A DNA stretch of 64,000 nt from NCBI RefSeq assembly GCF_963583255.1, contig NC_084817.1, positions 18,333,989 to 18,397,988 of the forward strand, written 5' to 3'. The notes under the pieces were generated by a model that saw only the letters and a program-made list of their open reading frames with translations, ran no database searches and was not told the DNA's origin. The stretch is from Pyrus communis (lineage: Eukaryota > Streptophyta > Magnoliopsida > Rosales > Rosaceae). This document shows, one piece after another, positions 23,266-34,300 of this stretch. The first letter of the stretch is position 1. The number at the start of each line of letters is the position of its first letter. A program made the position numbers and the translations under genes.

Positions 23266-24650
23266 CGTCATCAGCACACTCATACCGCTGCGCTTAGGAA
23301 TCTGACGTTGAAGAATTTATTTCTGCATCAAACCAGTTCATCCATATCATCACGCAATCGGGTTCTTTTAAAACAACGGTTTTTATCTCGATATTTTTGC
23401 AACCCTCATAGCCTGAACATTCACCATAATGCATGGCCCAACTTTACGTTTTTCAAATTTTAGATTCTACATAAATTGTGTATGCATTATATTCATAATT
23501 ATTAAATTATGTGAATTTGTTATAAACTATGAATTGAATCAAATATATTTGTATATGCATCAATTTGAATTAAATTAACATATTATTGTTTTGAATATGC
23601 AAATAATTGAATTGAATTGAAAAAAAAAAAGGGGAAACCTAGGGTTCTTTCGAACTTGTGACCATCACCATGAAGACAGGCTTCCCACGCCAAGCCGAGA
23701 CCCACGGAGCTAGAAGCTCCAAACTTCTCAAACCTAGAAAACCTGACACCTTTCATGGTGTCCCCGTCCACATCAACCATGGCATGGCCTGCAGCCACTA
23801 CCCTGAACCTTTGGTTCATGTCTCCGACGACTAGAAGTCGTCCCACGTCAGAAATTGGAATGAGATTCACTTGAATCTTGTCGAAATTTTGTCGAAAATC
23901 CGATTTAAATTTTCTAGGGTTTGGTTTGTATATTGTTAAGATTACATCATCTCCGTTCACCACCGTGGTCATCAAAGACCACCATGACTCAACCTGAGTC
24001 CTAACCAACCCTAAACCACCGCCAAGAGCGACAGGGCAGACGTTCTTCTCCGGCGAAACACACCCAGCACACACTGGGGTGTTTGATTCCAAAACCCGAG
24101 CCCTGTTGGGCTCTATTACTCGACCTGTTTCACTTTTTTCTTTTTGGCTACTGACCTGACCCCAAGCCACTAGGGCTTGGCCCTCTGCTGACATCTTGCT
24201 CCAGTCCGTTGGACTTTGGATCTTCCCCGGCCCAAATTGTTTCTCTCAGCTCGTGTGTGAAAGAAAAAGTTGTTTTTTGGGCTCGCCTGAAGTGGCCTGC
24301 TGAATTTTTTTTTAAAAAACCTTTGGGCTTGCCTGCAGTAGCCCATTCCCTTGCCCAATCTTCCCTTCAGCCTGCAATCCCACTTGAGACCCACAACCCA
24401 ATTTTTTTCAGCTTAGGTCTCACGGACCATTTTTTTTTTAAGCCACCCGGGGGCTTATTTTTTCTCTTGGGCCCCGAGTTTTATTCGCCTAATTATTTTA
24501 GGACCAATGGGTTTTATATTTTTTCACCCACACTTTAATTTGCCCCGAAGTCTAAATAATTAATTCAATTATAATTGTAAACCTAAAAGTTATATTTTGC
24601 ATATTCTTGTTACATATTTCTGTATATATTTGTGTTTGCCTGTAGGAATA
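23266..24650 (+). other. Long untranslated leader of the Copia element
   Basis: About 1.4 kb between the LTR and the hairpin cluster. On the plus strand it has no sustained frame. On the minus strand 24194-23583 stays open for 203 codons but shows no recognisable domain. The segment is less AT-rich than its surroundings, and its origin is not clear. Confidence 0.5.
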
Positions 24651-24812
24651 TATGAACATGAAGTTCATAATTAATTTGAAACCTGAAGTTTCTTATAAAC
24701 ATGCCTTGTTTGAAAACCTGAAGTTTTCCTTTAAAAACATTAGCCATGAAAACCCGAAGTTTTTTCATGCAAAATGAAACCAATACATGTCTAATAGAAC
24801 CTGTATGTTCTA
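24651..24812 (+). promoter_or_regulatory. Cluster of five short hairpins upstream of Copia gag
   Basis: Five inverted repeats follow one another: 24651-24669 (TATGAAC/GTTCATA, loop ATGAA), 24678-24692 (GAAAC/GTTTC, loop CTGAA), 24712-24728 (GAAAAC/GTTTTC, loop CTGAA), 24745-24769 (CATGAAAAC paired with GTTTTTTCATG, loop CCGAA), 24795-24812 (TAGAAC/GTTCTA, loop CTGTAT). All share AAC, a 5-6 base loop, then GTT, while outer stem bases differ yet still pair. A weak sixth (AACCTAAAAGTT) is at 24580. They end 74 bases before the gag ATG. Function unknown. RNA packaging, dimerisation or translation control in the element's transcript are possibilities by inference. Confidence 0.75.
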
Positions 24813-24885
24813 CTCTTATGTGAATGAATTGATTTTTTCTCCACTACACTAACCACATCTTTTTCATCTCTTTTATGATAGCAAC

Positions 24886-25780
24886 ATGTCGAATTTGAAC
24901 AAACTCAACTTCACCTCTTTGGAGGTCTCTGAAAGGCACTACCTCAAGTGGGTCCAAGATGTGAAGCTCCACCTCACTACCAAGAACTTACGTCCCACTA
25001 TTGAAGAAGAGACGGACAACCCTGTTGGTGAATATGAAAAAAGCCATTGCTATGATCTTTATCCGTAAACATATCCATGATGCTTTGCAAACTGAATATT
25101 TTGCTGAGGAGGATCCACGTGCACTATGGGTCGTTTTAGCTGATCGTTTTGATCACCAAAAGGACTTATTCTTGCCTGAAGCAAGATATGACTGGCAGCA
25201 TTTGTGCTTCCAAGACTTTAAGTCTGTGAATGAATATAATTATGAAGTTTTTCGAATCCGATCACTTCTCAAGTTTTGTAATGAAACTTTGACTGAAGAG
25301 GATCTTCTAGAGAAGACTTATTCGACCTTCTCTACTTTTAATATTGTTTTGCAGCAATAATATAGAGCTCAGAAGTTCACTAAGTTCTCGGATTTGATAT
25401 TTGTTTTACTTCTCGTTGAAAAGCAGAACCAACTGTTGATGAAGAATCATCAAGCTTGACCGACTGGGGTTATTGCTATGCCTGAAGCACATTATAGCAC
25501 AAACCAACACCCAAAATGCCAAAAGAGGCGTGGTAAGGGCGGCCAGAAGCCATCCCACCAAGGTCACTAGAGTCAAGGCCCATCCAAGGGAGTAAACAAA
25601 GCCCAGAATCGCCCAAACCTCGCTCCCAAGGCCCTGACCTTCAAGAATAAGGGCAAAGCACCTGAAACCATGAACGCGGATATATGTTATCACTGTGGTT
25701 CAAAGGACCATTGGTCCTATGTTTGCCGAGCTCCCAAGAAGGTTGTAGATGAATATCATTCTCGTCGTAAGAAGTTTTAA
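24886..25780 (+). pseudogene. gag: Copia gag, frameshifted
   Basis: Starts MSNLNKLNFTSLEVSERHYL. After about 50 codons a shift near the A-run at 25035-25043 moves the frame to one reading RKHIHDALQTEYF, then ARYDWQHLCFQDFKSVNEYN and LLEKTYSTF, typical of the plant Copia gag (UBN2-type) domain. Stops follow at the end of the helical domain. A CCHC zinc knuckle (CYHCGSKDHWSYVC, 25685-25726) lies near the C-terminus, and the frame ends at 25778-25780. In an intact element this protein forms the particle and binds RNA. Confidence 0.9.
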
Positions 25781-26082
25781 TCAAACTTTGTGCAAATGGA
25801 CGACTTGGAGACTATAAAGATGAAGGTTTCTGATTTTTAGGAGGATACCACCCCTATGGAAGATTGGAATCTTAGACATAAACAATTTTAGTTAGTTAAA
25901 ATTGCACATTGGGGCCAAATTCCACCTAGTGGCCGAACCCCCCTCTTGTTTTTTGAACAATTTTTCCTTTATGTTTGGATTATTTGTAGGTGATTTGTTT
26001 TATTTTTTAATTAATTTTTATTTTTATTTTGATATTAAGTTTTAATTCATTACCATCCCTGAATAAATGAAATTATTTTGAA

Positions 26083-26514
26083 TTGATATTTGTTTTTATG
26101 AACTTTTATGCATGTGACCGATTCAAATTAATTTTACTTCTGACAACCCTTTCAGGCCCATCCAACCTAATAAAAGGATACGGTAAGGCATGTATAATGT
26201 TGTCCAATGGTACAATCTTGACCATTGTTGAGGCACTCTATTCTCCACATTCCGGAAGAACATTGTTAAGTTTCAAGGACATTAGAAATAACAATTACCA
26301 CGTTGAAACCCACGTAGAAAACGGAGTTGAATTTTTGTGCATAACTTCCTACGAATATGGTCAAAAGCGTATTCTAGAGAAGATGGAGCGTATCCCGAGT
26401 GGTCTATATACTAGGACCATACACCCCATAGAATGCCACTATGTGACTGGCTTTACTACTGGGACCGAGCATGAAATTACACTTTGGCATGATCGTTTGG
26501 GACATCCTGGATGA
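26083..26514 (+). pseudogene. Copia protease C-terminal part and GAG-pre-integrase domain
   Basis: An open stretch has protease-like C-terminal text (GYGKACIMLSNGTILTIVEAL) and ends in the pre-integrase signature LWHDRLGHPG followed by a stop. The catalytic Asp segment expected ahead of it is not found. 25790-26080 is AT-rich with no matching frame, so that part seems deleted or replaced. Confidence 0.8.
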
Positions 26515-26972
26515 ATAACAATGTGTTGTATTCAAATCTTCACACGAGCATCCACTAACCTGAAGTACAGGTTCGATCCAAGGAATCGCATGTCAAACAT
26601 GTTTTATAGGAAAGCTTATTACTAAGCCTTCTTATGACAAGATTCGTTCAAATCCTCCTATTTTTCTACAACAGATTCAGGGGGACATTTGTGAACCAAT
26701 TCGCCCTCCCTGCGGACCATTTAGATATTTTATGGTTTTGGTTGACGCTTCCACACGTTGGTGACACCTGTGCTTGTTGTCCACAAGGAACGCTGCATTC
26801 TCCAAACTGTTGGCTCAGGTTTTCAAGCTCAGGGCTCATCACCCTGATTATCCGATCAAATCTATTCGATTGAATAATGCTGGAGAATTCACATCTAAAA
26901 TTTTTGATGGCTATTGCATGTCGGTTGGGGTTGAAGTTGAACATCATGTACCCCATGTTCACACCCAGAACA

Positions 26973-27266
26973 AGTTAGATCACACATCACCCAGGGGAGT
27001 GGATCATCTATGCCTTAAATGTATATACCCACCTCCATATAGCACGAGGCCTTTTGGAAACTCATTGGCTTTGGGTTCTATCGGAACTCCAAAGTTAAGT
27101 GAGTTTGGGCAAGAGCAGTCCCAAGATGGGTGACCTACTAGGAAGTTCTCGTGTGAGTTGCCAGAAACAAAACTGTGAGGGCGTGGTCGGGGCCCAAAGA
27201 TGACAATATCGTGCTACGGCAGAGACGGGGCCTGGGATGTGTTTGAGCCTGGGTCAGGATGTGACA
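26973..27266 (+). repeat. Cassandra 5' LTR
   Basis: Reads AGTTAGATCACACATCACCC at the start (T of TG changed to A) and GGATGTGACA at the end. Confidence 0.9.
27080..27165 (+). ncRNA. 5S rRNA-derived segment in Cassandra 5' LTR
   Basis: ATCGGAACTCCAAAGTTAAG, then GGGCAAGAGCAGTCCCAAG and ATGGGTGACCTACTAGGAAG follow the 3' two-thirds of plant 5S rRNA, including the A-box, intermediate element and C-box of its internal promoter. This is not a functional 5S gene, since the 5' third is replaced. Confidence 0.9.
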
Positions 27267-27269
27267 ATT

Positions 27270-27281
27270 TGGTATCAGAGC
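27270..27281 (+). other. Cassandra primer-binding site
   Basis: TGGTATCAGAGC, complementary to the 3' end of initiator methionine tRNA, three bases after the 5' LTR. Confidence 0.9.
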
Positions 27282-27337
27282 TAATCCCTGGTCAGAAGTG
27301 TGCCGACGAGGACGTCGGGCCCCTAAGGAGAGTAGAT

Positions 27338-27630
27338 TGTTAGATCCCACATCGTCCAGGGGAATGGATCCTTTATGCCTTAAATGTACTTACCCACATC
27401 CATATAGCATAAGACCTTTTGGGAACTCATTGGCTTTGGGTTTCATCGGAACTCCGAAGTTAAGCGAGTTCGGGCAAGAGCGGTTCCAGGATGGGCGACC
27501 TACTGGGAAGTTCTTATGTGAGTTCCCAGAAACAAAATTATGAGGGTGTGTCGGGGCCCAAAGCGGACAATATCGTGCAATGGTGGAGGTAGGGCCCGGG
27601 ATATGGTGGAGCTCGGGTCGGGATGTGACA
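27338..27630 (+). repeat. Cassandra 3' LTR
   Basis: Starts TGTTAGATCCCACATCGTCC and ends GGATGTGACA. It is preceded by the purine-rich AAGGAGAG tract. Confidence 0.93.
27445..27533 (+). ncRNA. 5S rRNA-derived segment in Cassandra 3' LTR
   Basis: ATCGGAACTCCGAAGTTAAG, CGGGCAAGAGCGGTTCCAGG and ATGGGCGACCTACTGGGAAG match 5S rRNA more closely than the upstream copy outside the C-box. The C-box itself has one T to C change. Confidence 0.9.
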
Positions 27631-28669
27631 TAATGGCCTGACAAAGGCTTTCATTAAGCGCTTACAAATGATTGCTCAATCGTTGGTTATACGTACCAAG
27701 CTCCCGATCGTTGCTTGGGGTCATGCAATATTGCACGCAGCAAAGGTTATCCGCCTGAGGCCTGTTATGACATAACCATTTAGTGCCATTCAGTTGGTTA
27801 CCGGATACAAACCCAACATATCACATCTACGCGTTTTTGGTTGTGTGGTATATGTGCCGATTCGCCGCCCTTACGTACAAAAATAGGGCCTCAACAAAGG
27901 ATGGGAATCTATGTCGGATATGATTTTCCTTCAATTATTTGTTACTTAGAACCTTTGACAAGCGATCTATTTACTACTAGTTTTGTGGATTGTCACTTTT
28001 ATAAGACAGTCTTCCTGTCGTCAGGGGAAGATAAGAACGTCAACGTTTATGAAGAACGACTTGAATTATCGTGGACGACTCCCACTTTGTCTCATTTAGA
28101 TCCCTGCATCGCTCAGTCTAAAACTAAAGTGCAGCGCATATTAGATCTCCAAAGCATAGCTCAGAGCATACCAGATGCTTTCACCGATCTATTGCGCGTG
28201 ACAAGATCACATATTCAAGCTGTGAATACGCTTGCAAAGATGGATGTACCAAATGTACGATGGATTTCCCTCCCGGAGGCTCGGGATGCTAATATTGGTG
28301 ATCCACGTACATTAAAGGCTAGCCAATCATCTTCCCTTACACAAAAACGTGGCAGAGCCTTTAGTTTAAAGGATTCACACCCCCAGAAGAGGAAACCCAC
28401 AACATAAGGTCCCGAAGAGCCTACCGTGAATCCGACTATCGCTTACTCATTCTATCCAACTCATGAGGAAATTCTAGATTACAGAGTGTCTTTGAAGAGA
28501 CGGATCTTCCTCCAGAGAATCGTGAGATTTCGGTCTATTATGCTAGCTTAGATAATGTGTGGCGTAGAAATGAGATGATTGTGGAAGATGCATTAGCATT
28601 TTCAGTAGCTACTGAGATCATGTTGAGCAGTGACATTGAACCACATTCTGTTGATGAATGTTGATGTAG

Positions 28670-29593
28670 AACTGATTGGTCAAACTGGAAACAAGCAATC
28701 TAAGTCAAACTCAATTCGCTTTCGAAACATAAGGTGTTTGGACCTGTGGCTCATACTTCTCCACATATGAAGCCCATTGGCTACAAATGGGTTTTCGTTC
28801 GGATGTGTAATGAGAAGAACAAAATTGTGCATTACAAAGCTCGTCTTGTTGCACAAGGCTTTTCACAACGTCTCGGGATTGACTATGACGAAACTTATTC
28901 ACTCGTTATGGACGTGATTACTTTTCTCTATCTTATCAGTTTGGTAGTTTTTGAAAAACTGGATATGCATCTGATGGACGTAATAACCTCGCATCTCTAT
29001 GGGGATCTTGATACGGAAATCTATATGAAAATTCCCGAATGACTTACATTGACTGGTTCAAATATTTCTAAACCCCGGAACACGCTCTCAATTCGGTTGA
29101 GGCGTTCACTCTACGGTTTGAAACAATCTGGAAGAATGTGGTATAACCGTCTAAGTGATTATTTGACTAGTGAGGAATATGTGAACAACAAACCATGCCC
29201 TTGTGTGTTCATTAAGAAGTCACATTCCGGATTTACGAATGTTGCAGTATATGTCGATGACATGAATCTCATAGGAACTCCAGAAGAGCTCGCGAGAACT
29301 ACCGCGCACCTAAAGTCGGAATTTGAGATGAAAGATCTATGTAAGACTCAATACTACCTCGGTTTCGAGATAGAGCATTGTTCGGATGGAATTCTAGTAC
29401 ATCAATCGAACTACACTAAGAAAGTGTTGCGCCACTTTAATAAGGATAAAGCGAACCCTTCGAGTACTCTTATGGTCGTTCGATCGCTAGATGCAAAACT
29501 AGATCCCTTCCGTCCGAATGAGGATGATGAAGAGATTTTTGAGTCTGAAGTTCCTTATCTAAGTGTGATAGGCGCTTTATTGTACTTAGCTTA
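28670..29593 (+). pseudogene. Copia reverse transcriptase
   Basis: The frame has YKWVFVRMCNEKNKIVHYKA and RLVAQGFSQRLGIDYDETYS, then a stop at about 29041. It continues with LRRSLYGLKQSGRMWYNRL, the catalytic YVDDMNL (about 29251-29271), and YYLGFEIEHCSDGILVHQSN. A TAA at 29592-29594 interrupts YLA*CARPDI. The polymerase motif itself is intact. Confidence 0.93.
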
Positions 29594-29594
29594 A

Positions 29595-30278
29595 TGCGCT
29601 AGACCGGACATCTCCTTTGATGTTAATCTTTTGGCAAGATATAGTAAACTAACACGCAGACATTGGACTGGTGTGAAAGACATCTTCCGTTACCTTAAGG
29701 GTACTACGAATTTCGGCTTGTTCTATCCTTATGGATCCTCGAGTAATGCCGCACCCTCTGCTTCTCAAGTCGATTTTCTCCTTGTTGGTTATGTCGATGC
29801 AGGATACTTATCTGATCCACATAAGGTGCGTTCTCAAATGGGTTATGTCTTTACTGTTGGAGGCACCGCAATCTCTTGGAGGTCAACTAAGCAGACCTTA
29901 GTTGCCACTTTGTCTAACCATGCTGAAATTCTTGCCTTGCATGAAGCAACTCGGGAATGCTTTTGGTTGAGAGCAGTAGTGGGCCATATTTGAAGCTCCT
30001 GCAATCTTTATCTCGCCATTGATGTCCCAATGACGATCTTTGAAGACAACACAACATGCATCGAACAACTCAAGAAAGGTTATATCAAATGAGACAACAC
30101 CAAGCACATTGTGCCGACGTTCTTATTTTTACATCAACAACAAGAGCATCAGAAGATTAAAGTGACGCAAATCCGTTCACAAGACAATTTGGCCGACCTC
30201 TTCACCAAACCACTACTGAAGACAACGTTTCAGAAGCTTGTTCATGGAATTGGTATACGTAAACTTTTTGAGTTGTAA
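29595..30278 (+). pseudogene. Copia RNase H domain
   Basis: It contains LKGTTNFGLFYPYG, GYVDAGYLSDPHKVRSQMGY, ISWRSTKQTLVATLSNHAEI and, after a stop near 29991, IFEDNTTCIEQLKKG and DNLADLFTKPL. It ends at TAA 30276-30278. The order and spacing are those of the Copia RNase H and C-terminal tail. Confidence 0.92.
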
Positions 30279-30694
30279 CATTGTTGTTTCTCTTTGGAAT
30301 TATGTCAAACTCAGGGGGAGTATCCTGAAGATACTTGCTTGATCTTAATATACTCTTTTTCCCTACGATTAGGAGCATTTTTCCCACTGGATTTTTGCTA
30401 CCTAACTAGGTTTTAACGAGGTACCCACCTTGGGCTGGCGATATCCCTAATGACGTCCCATAGACGTTTCTTTTGACTTTGCATTTCTCACTCATTTTTC
30501 CTTAGACTATGGATTTTATCCCTCCTTAGGTTTTTGCCATAGCCTTAGGGTTTTTTAGTGAGACTTACTACTTATGCAAGTTCCTACCTTATTGAGAATA
30601 AGCGTTGTTCCTTAAATCAGTGCCTACGAGTCGACTTCCTCAACTTCTGCATGACGCTGAATCTACCTTGAGTATTTACACACTCAAGGGAGAG

Positions 30695-30948
30695 TGTTGT
30701 AAACATTCCTGGTTTAATTGTGATTGTGTAAATCCTAAATTAGATTTGATTCTAGTTATCCTTTCCTATTACAACTTGTATTACTTGGGGAAGAAGGAAT
30801 ATCTTCTCTCCTTTTACTACTAGAAATAAGGGCACAATGTAGGAGGGATAACAACACACATTCCCTTACAATTCTACAGACACATCTCTCTCTCTCTCTT
30901 CTTGTCGCCGGCCCTCACTCACCTTGTCAGATAAAATAGACTACAACA
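30695..30948 (+). repeat. 3' LTR of the Copia element (254 bp)
   Basis: Begins TGTTGTAAACATTCC and ends GACTACAACA, followed by the ATTAT duplication. It lacks three bases of the TC tract and has a changed TATA box compared with the 5' LTR. Confidence 0.95.
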
Positions 30949-31220
30949 ATTATTTGATTTTAAAAGTTGGTCTTCCTAAAATTACTTTTTACAAAAATTT
31001 AGCATGACAAGGACAATTGGCTTCGAACCTGAGAAATGAAAATTTAAATAATATTGGAATCGAATTTCAAACTACTTATAAACTGAATTTATTTACCAAA
31101 ATAAAGAAATGACCTCGAATCTGAGAATTGAAAATTCGAATATGGAATGACATTAGATATATAAACTATTGGAACTTTTACTACCCTTATTTGAGATAGT
31201 CTTCACAAACAAAAAGATTG

Positions 31221-31364
31221 CATTAATTCGCATGTGATCCAATATCATAGTGGATAGGGTGTTGAGTTTCCACACATACCTCTCGCATTCAATACTTCCC
31301 CCTAAACTATTGTAATAATCTCGAACTCTCTCCCCTCTCTTAATAATAATAAATTTAAAAAAAA
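31221..31364 (+). mobile_element. tRNA-derived SINE (family B)
   Basis: Flanked by AAAAAGATTG (31211-31220 and 31365-31374, partly inside an A-run). It contains GTGGATAGGGTGTTGAG, then TCGCATTCAATACTTCCCCC, then TTGTAATAATCTCGAAC and TCTCCCCTCTCTTAATAATA, the same order as the SINE at 14596-14740. Confidence 0.8.
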
Positions 31365-34300
31365 AAAAAGATTGTACTGAGTTGAAAAATACATAGCCAA
31401 ATTAAATCAATTACAACAATTTCCCTTGCTGAAATTCCTTTATCGATTTGATAAATCCCGTATTAGGTGAACATATTAATCGTTGTTTATCACAAAGACT
31501 AATTGGTTGTTACATTATATTTCTTGTCGTTGTCGGCTAGTGTAATGCGTTACTTTTGTTAATTGCAATTGTTGTTCTTTATGCATAAATAGATGGGACT
31601 GTCGACCAAACTTTTTCTATACAGAAAAGCGACTAAGTCCATGGTATTTGAATGTGTTTTGGTCTGCGATGTTGTAGGACCTAAAAATATGCAATTGATT
31701 TGGAAAGTTTGTGAGAATATTTGTCCTGAATTTGCCCCCATCATGTCTGGTGGTGACATATCTAGTCGGTGCCGGCTTATAAACCCTAGCAGCAGCCTCA
31801 CAAATTCTCAAACAATTTGGCTGACGAATATAATTCCATCAATTATTAATAGTTGGAATTTGGAAGGTATACCACATAATCTCATATGATTAATATATGA
31901 TCGATCGACGTGCCACTTCAACTAGCTAGCACAGTAATTTGGTTCGGTATATGCAATGAGATTCCTAAAACTTACCATCTTATACGAGGTCAAGCAATCA
32001 GAACTTAGGTTAGGCCTGTGCTTTTGAAAGGTTACCAAATCTTAAACACCGATCTGATGATGAATTAGAGGTCATTTATTTAACAGGAGGATAGAGGTTA
32101 TTTGTTCGTGCAATGGTAACGTTGTTCTGTAAGGCAATGTGTCATTAAGTTATTAAATTGACGACTAAATCTGACAATTGCTTACATGACTCGTTAATCC
32201 GATATGAAATAATACAAAACCAACAAGTTTCAGATTAACATGTTAACGGGTCAGGTTGTTGTCGAGTCACTATAAGAATGCGCCAAGATGACGGGTTTGG
32301 TACGATACAATTCTTTAAGATAATAAGTATGACACGAAAACGACAAATACGACTCTTTTGCCAGGTCTACTAACTACTAGTTGAGATGAAGTATACACTA
32401 TACCTTCAAATACTAAGATTTTATATAACAATAGTATGTCGACCTTACATTTCAAATAATAGGCTTGTTGCTCAAGTTGTTAAAAGTATAAATTCATGCA
32501 CCTGAGTCTTGTATTCGCTTCTCTTCCCATAGTCCTTGGATAAACCAAAGACATAACATATATACCAAACTTATTAATAGGAAAGTTTTCCCTTGCCAAA
32601 TTTTCTATGGTTATGTTACTCAACAGTGAATTATGTTGATTCTTGTCTATATGTGCAACCCAAATTCATACAGTAATATTTATTTGGCAAGAGAATATTA
32701 CTCATCTCTTGTAATGTTTACAAGATTATAGAGGATGGGGTAATGAAGCCATGTTGCAACACTTTTTTGATGTGGTTCTTAAGCCAAAATCCATGTACAT
32801 ATTAGACTTTACTTGCCGACAGTCCTAGTAGGCATTTGTGTCATTCTCTTCAAGATATGACTTAACAGGGGTGGACTCAAAGGTGACAAAGGGGCATTAA
32901 ATCCGTAGAGAATCACACACTTTGTGAATTCTGAGCTCACTAAAAGCTAAGAATAATCTAGTCAAAGTTTACAACTATACATAATTCCAAATGATCGACG
33001 AACCCCACTCTTTGATCTGATTTCAATATCCCTCTCTTGTACATTTGTCTTTATGCTCAAGAAACTTTGAACAAACGTATGGTTACAACTTCAAAGAATT
33101 TGGTATCGTAGGCTAAATATTAATATGCATGAAGGAGCAGAATATCTATGATGATTATTGCTGGATGAGGTTGAAAGCAAATACACGTGTTATGATTGTC
33201 TGCAAATAATGTATGCCTTCTATGTCACACAATCTAAAAATCACACGTGAATAGTTGACTAGATAAATAAGCGAAGAGCGCCATATGCTCCTGTGAGATG
33301 TCCTAAATCACAAGCAAACACTATAACTTTATTCTATGCATATCCTCATCAGTCTTTCTGTTACATTTAACCAATTCTTCATGTATATTATTGCAAGCAG
33401 AAAATGATGACTGAAATTGTTTATATATGAAACAAAAAAAAGTGTTTCTGAAAGAACTCAGCTAACTTGTGTCAGAAACTTTTGTTATAACATTGAGAAA
33501 TATTTTAGTATGATTGTAATACGGGCATGAGGTATTATGTCCAACTAATTTAGTCATGATACATGTATCTATCTATAATAGTATACCTCAAGTTCATAAA
33601 TGGTTTCTCTAACCTATTAAGTCCCTAAGCGAAAATTAAGCAGTAAGAGTAGTTAGGGTTGCTAATCTAATAAACGTTCATGCCACAAAAGTTAGATGAG
33701 GATAACATTTATAATTAAAGTAAAGGCGGGTACTCTGGGTAGGCCTAGGAGAGCAACACTTTTGCTGGTTGCAGTCCAACTTTACCCAGCTGGACTTTTC
33801 AAACAAAATTGTGCCATTGGCATGCATGTAAATCAACACACACAGCATTTTATGTATGTAAACAATTGGCCATACCAATACAAAATATAAGGATGAACAA
33901 CATTCTTTTGTGAAACAGATGTTTTTATTATCAGACTGAATTTAGAATTATACACATGTGTTTGAAGACATAAGACAATAAAAGAACATTTCCTATGTGT
34001 CACATAATAAAAGAACATTCCCAATTGATTTGGTAAAGTTTCGCCTTGAACCCTCATCTATGTTTAACTATCACAAATTTTCATATTTAGAGGGATATTT
34101 AGAAAGAAAAAAAAAAGGTGCATTATTGAATAAAGATATACACCACATAAAACAGAATAAACTGCACGAATAAAGACACGGTAAAACAGAGGATAAATCT
34201 TTTTCTACTTTGAGGCATTGGTAAAGGCTAAATGCATGAAATTATTATCCAATAAACTTCTTCTCCAAGTTGGAACCTTAAAAAGAACGTAAAAAAGAAG

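Larger units (their letters stand above)
26973..27630 (+). mobile_element. Cassandra TRIM (5S rRNA-bearing LTR element) nested in Copia
   Basis: Two direct repeats of 294 and 293 bp flank a 71-bp centre that opens with the initiator-methionine primer site TGGTATCAGAGC (27270-27281). Each LTR carries sequence homologous to 5S rRNA including the internal promoter. These are the defining features of Cassandra, a non-autonomous plant TRIM. There is no coding capacity. It lies in the same direction as the host Copia, inside integrase. No exact target duplication is visible: 5' flank CAGAACA, 3' flank TAATGGCC. Confidence 0.95.
26600..28407 (+). pseudogene. Copia integrase, interrupted by Cassandra
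   Basis: Before the insertion the frame from about 26632 contains QIQGDICEPIRPPCGPFRYF and VLVDASTRW then a stop, followed by PIKSIRLNNAGEFTSKIFD, the integrase core with DNAGEF-type motif changed to NNAGEF. Text resumes after 27630 with GLTKAFIKRLQMIAQ and ISHLRVFGC. A frame shift near 27870 then leads into a linker frame (from MGIYVGYDFPSIICYLEP) that ends at 28407. The Asp of the D(N)AGEF motif is Asn here, so catalysis would be lost even without the insertion. Confidence 0.88.
23009..30948 (+). mobile_element. Copia LTR retrotransposon, full length but decayed
   Basis: Two direct LTRs with TG...CA ends are bounded by a perfect 5-bp duplication ATTAT (23004-23008, 30949-30953). Internal order is gag, protease remnant, integrase, reverse transcriptase, RNase H, as in Ty1/Copia. 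A purine tract AAGGGAGAG (30686-30694) precedes the 3' LTR. Directly after the 5' LTR comes CGTCATCAGCACACTC, not the usual initiator-methionine primer site. All reading frames carry stops or shifts, so the copy cannot be autonomous. A 658-bp Cassandra element interrupts the integrase. By eye the LTRs differ at about a dozen positions plus one 3-base gap, a divergence near 5 percent. Confidence 0.95.

Noticed and set aside
27080..27533. 5S rRNA genes
   Set aside because: Only the 3' two-thirds of 5S is present and each copy sits in an LTR of a Cassandra element. They are derived sequence, not rRNA genes.
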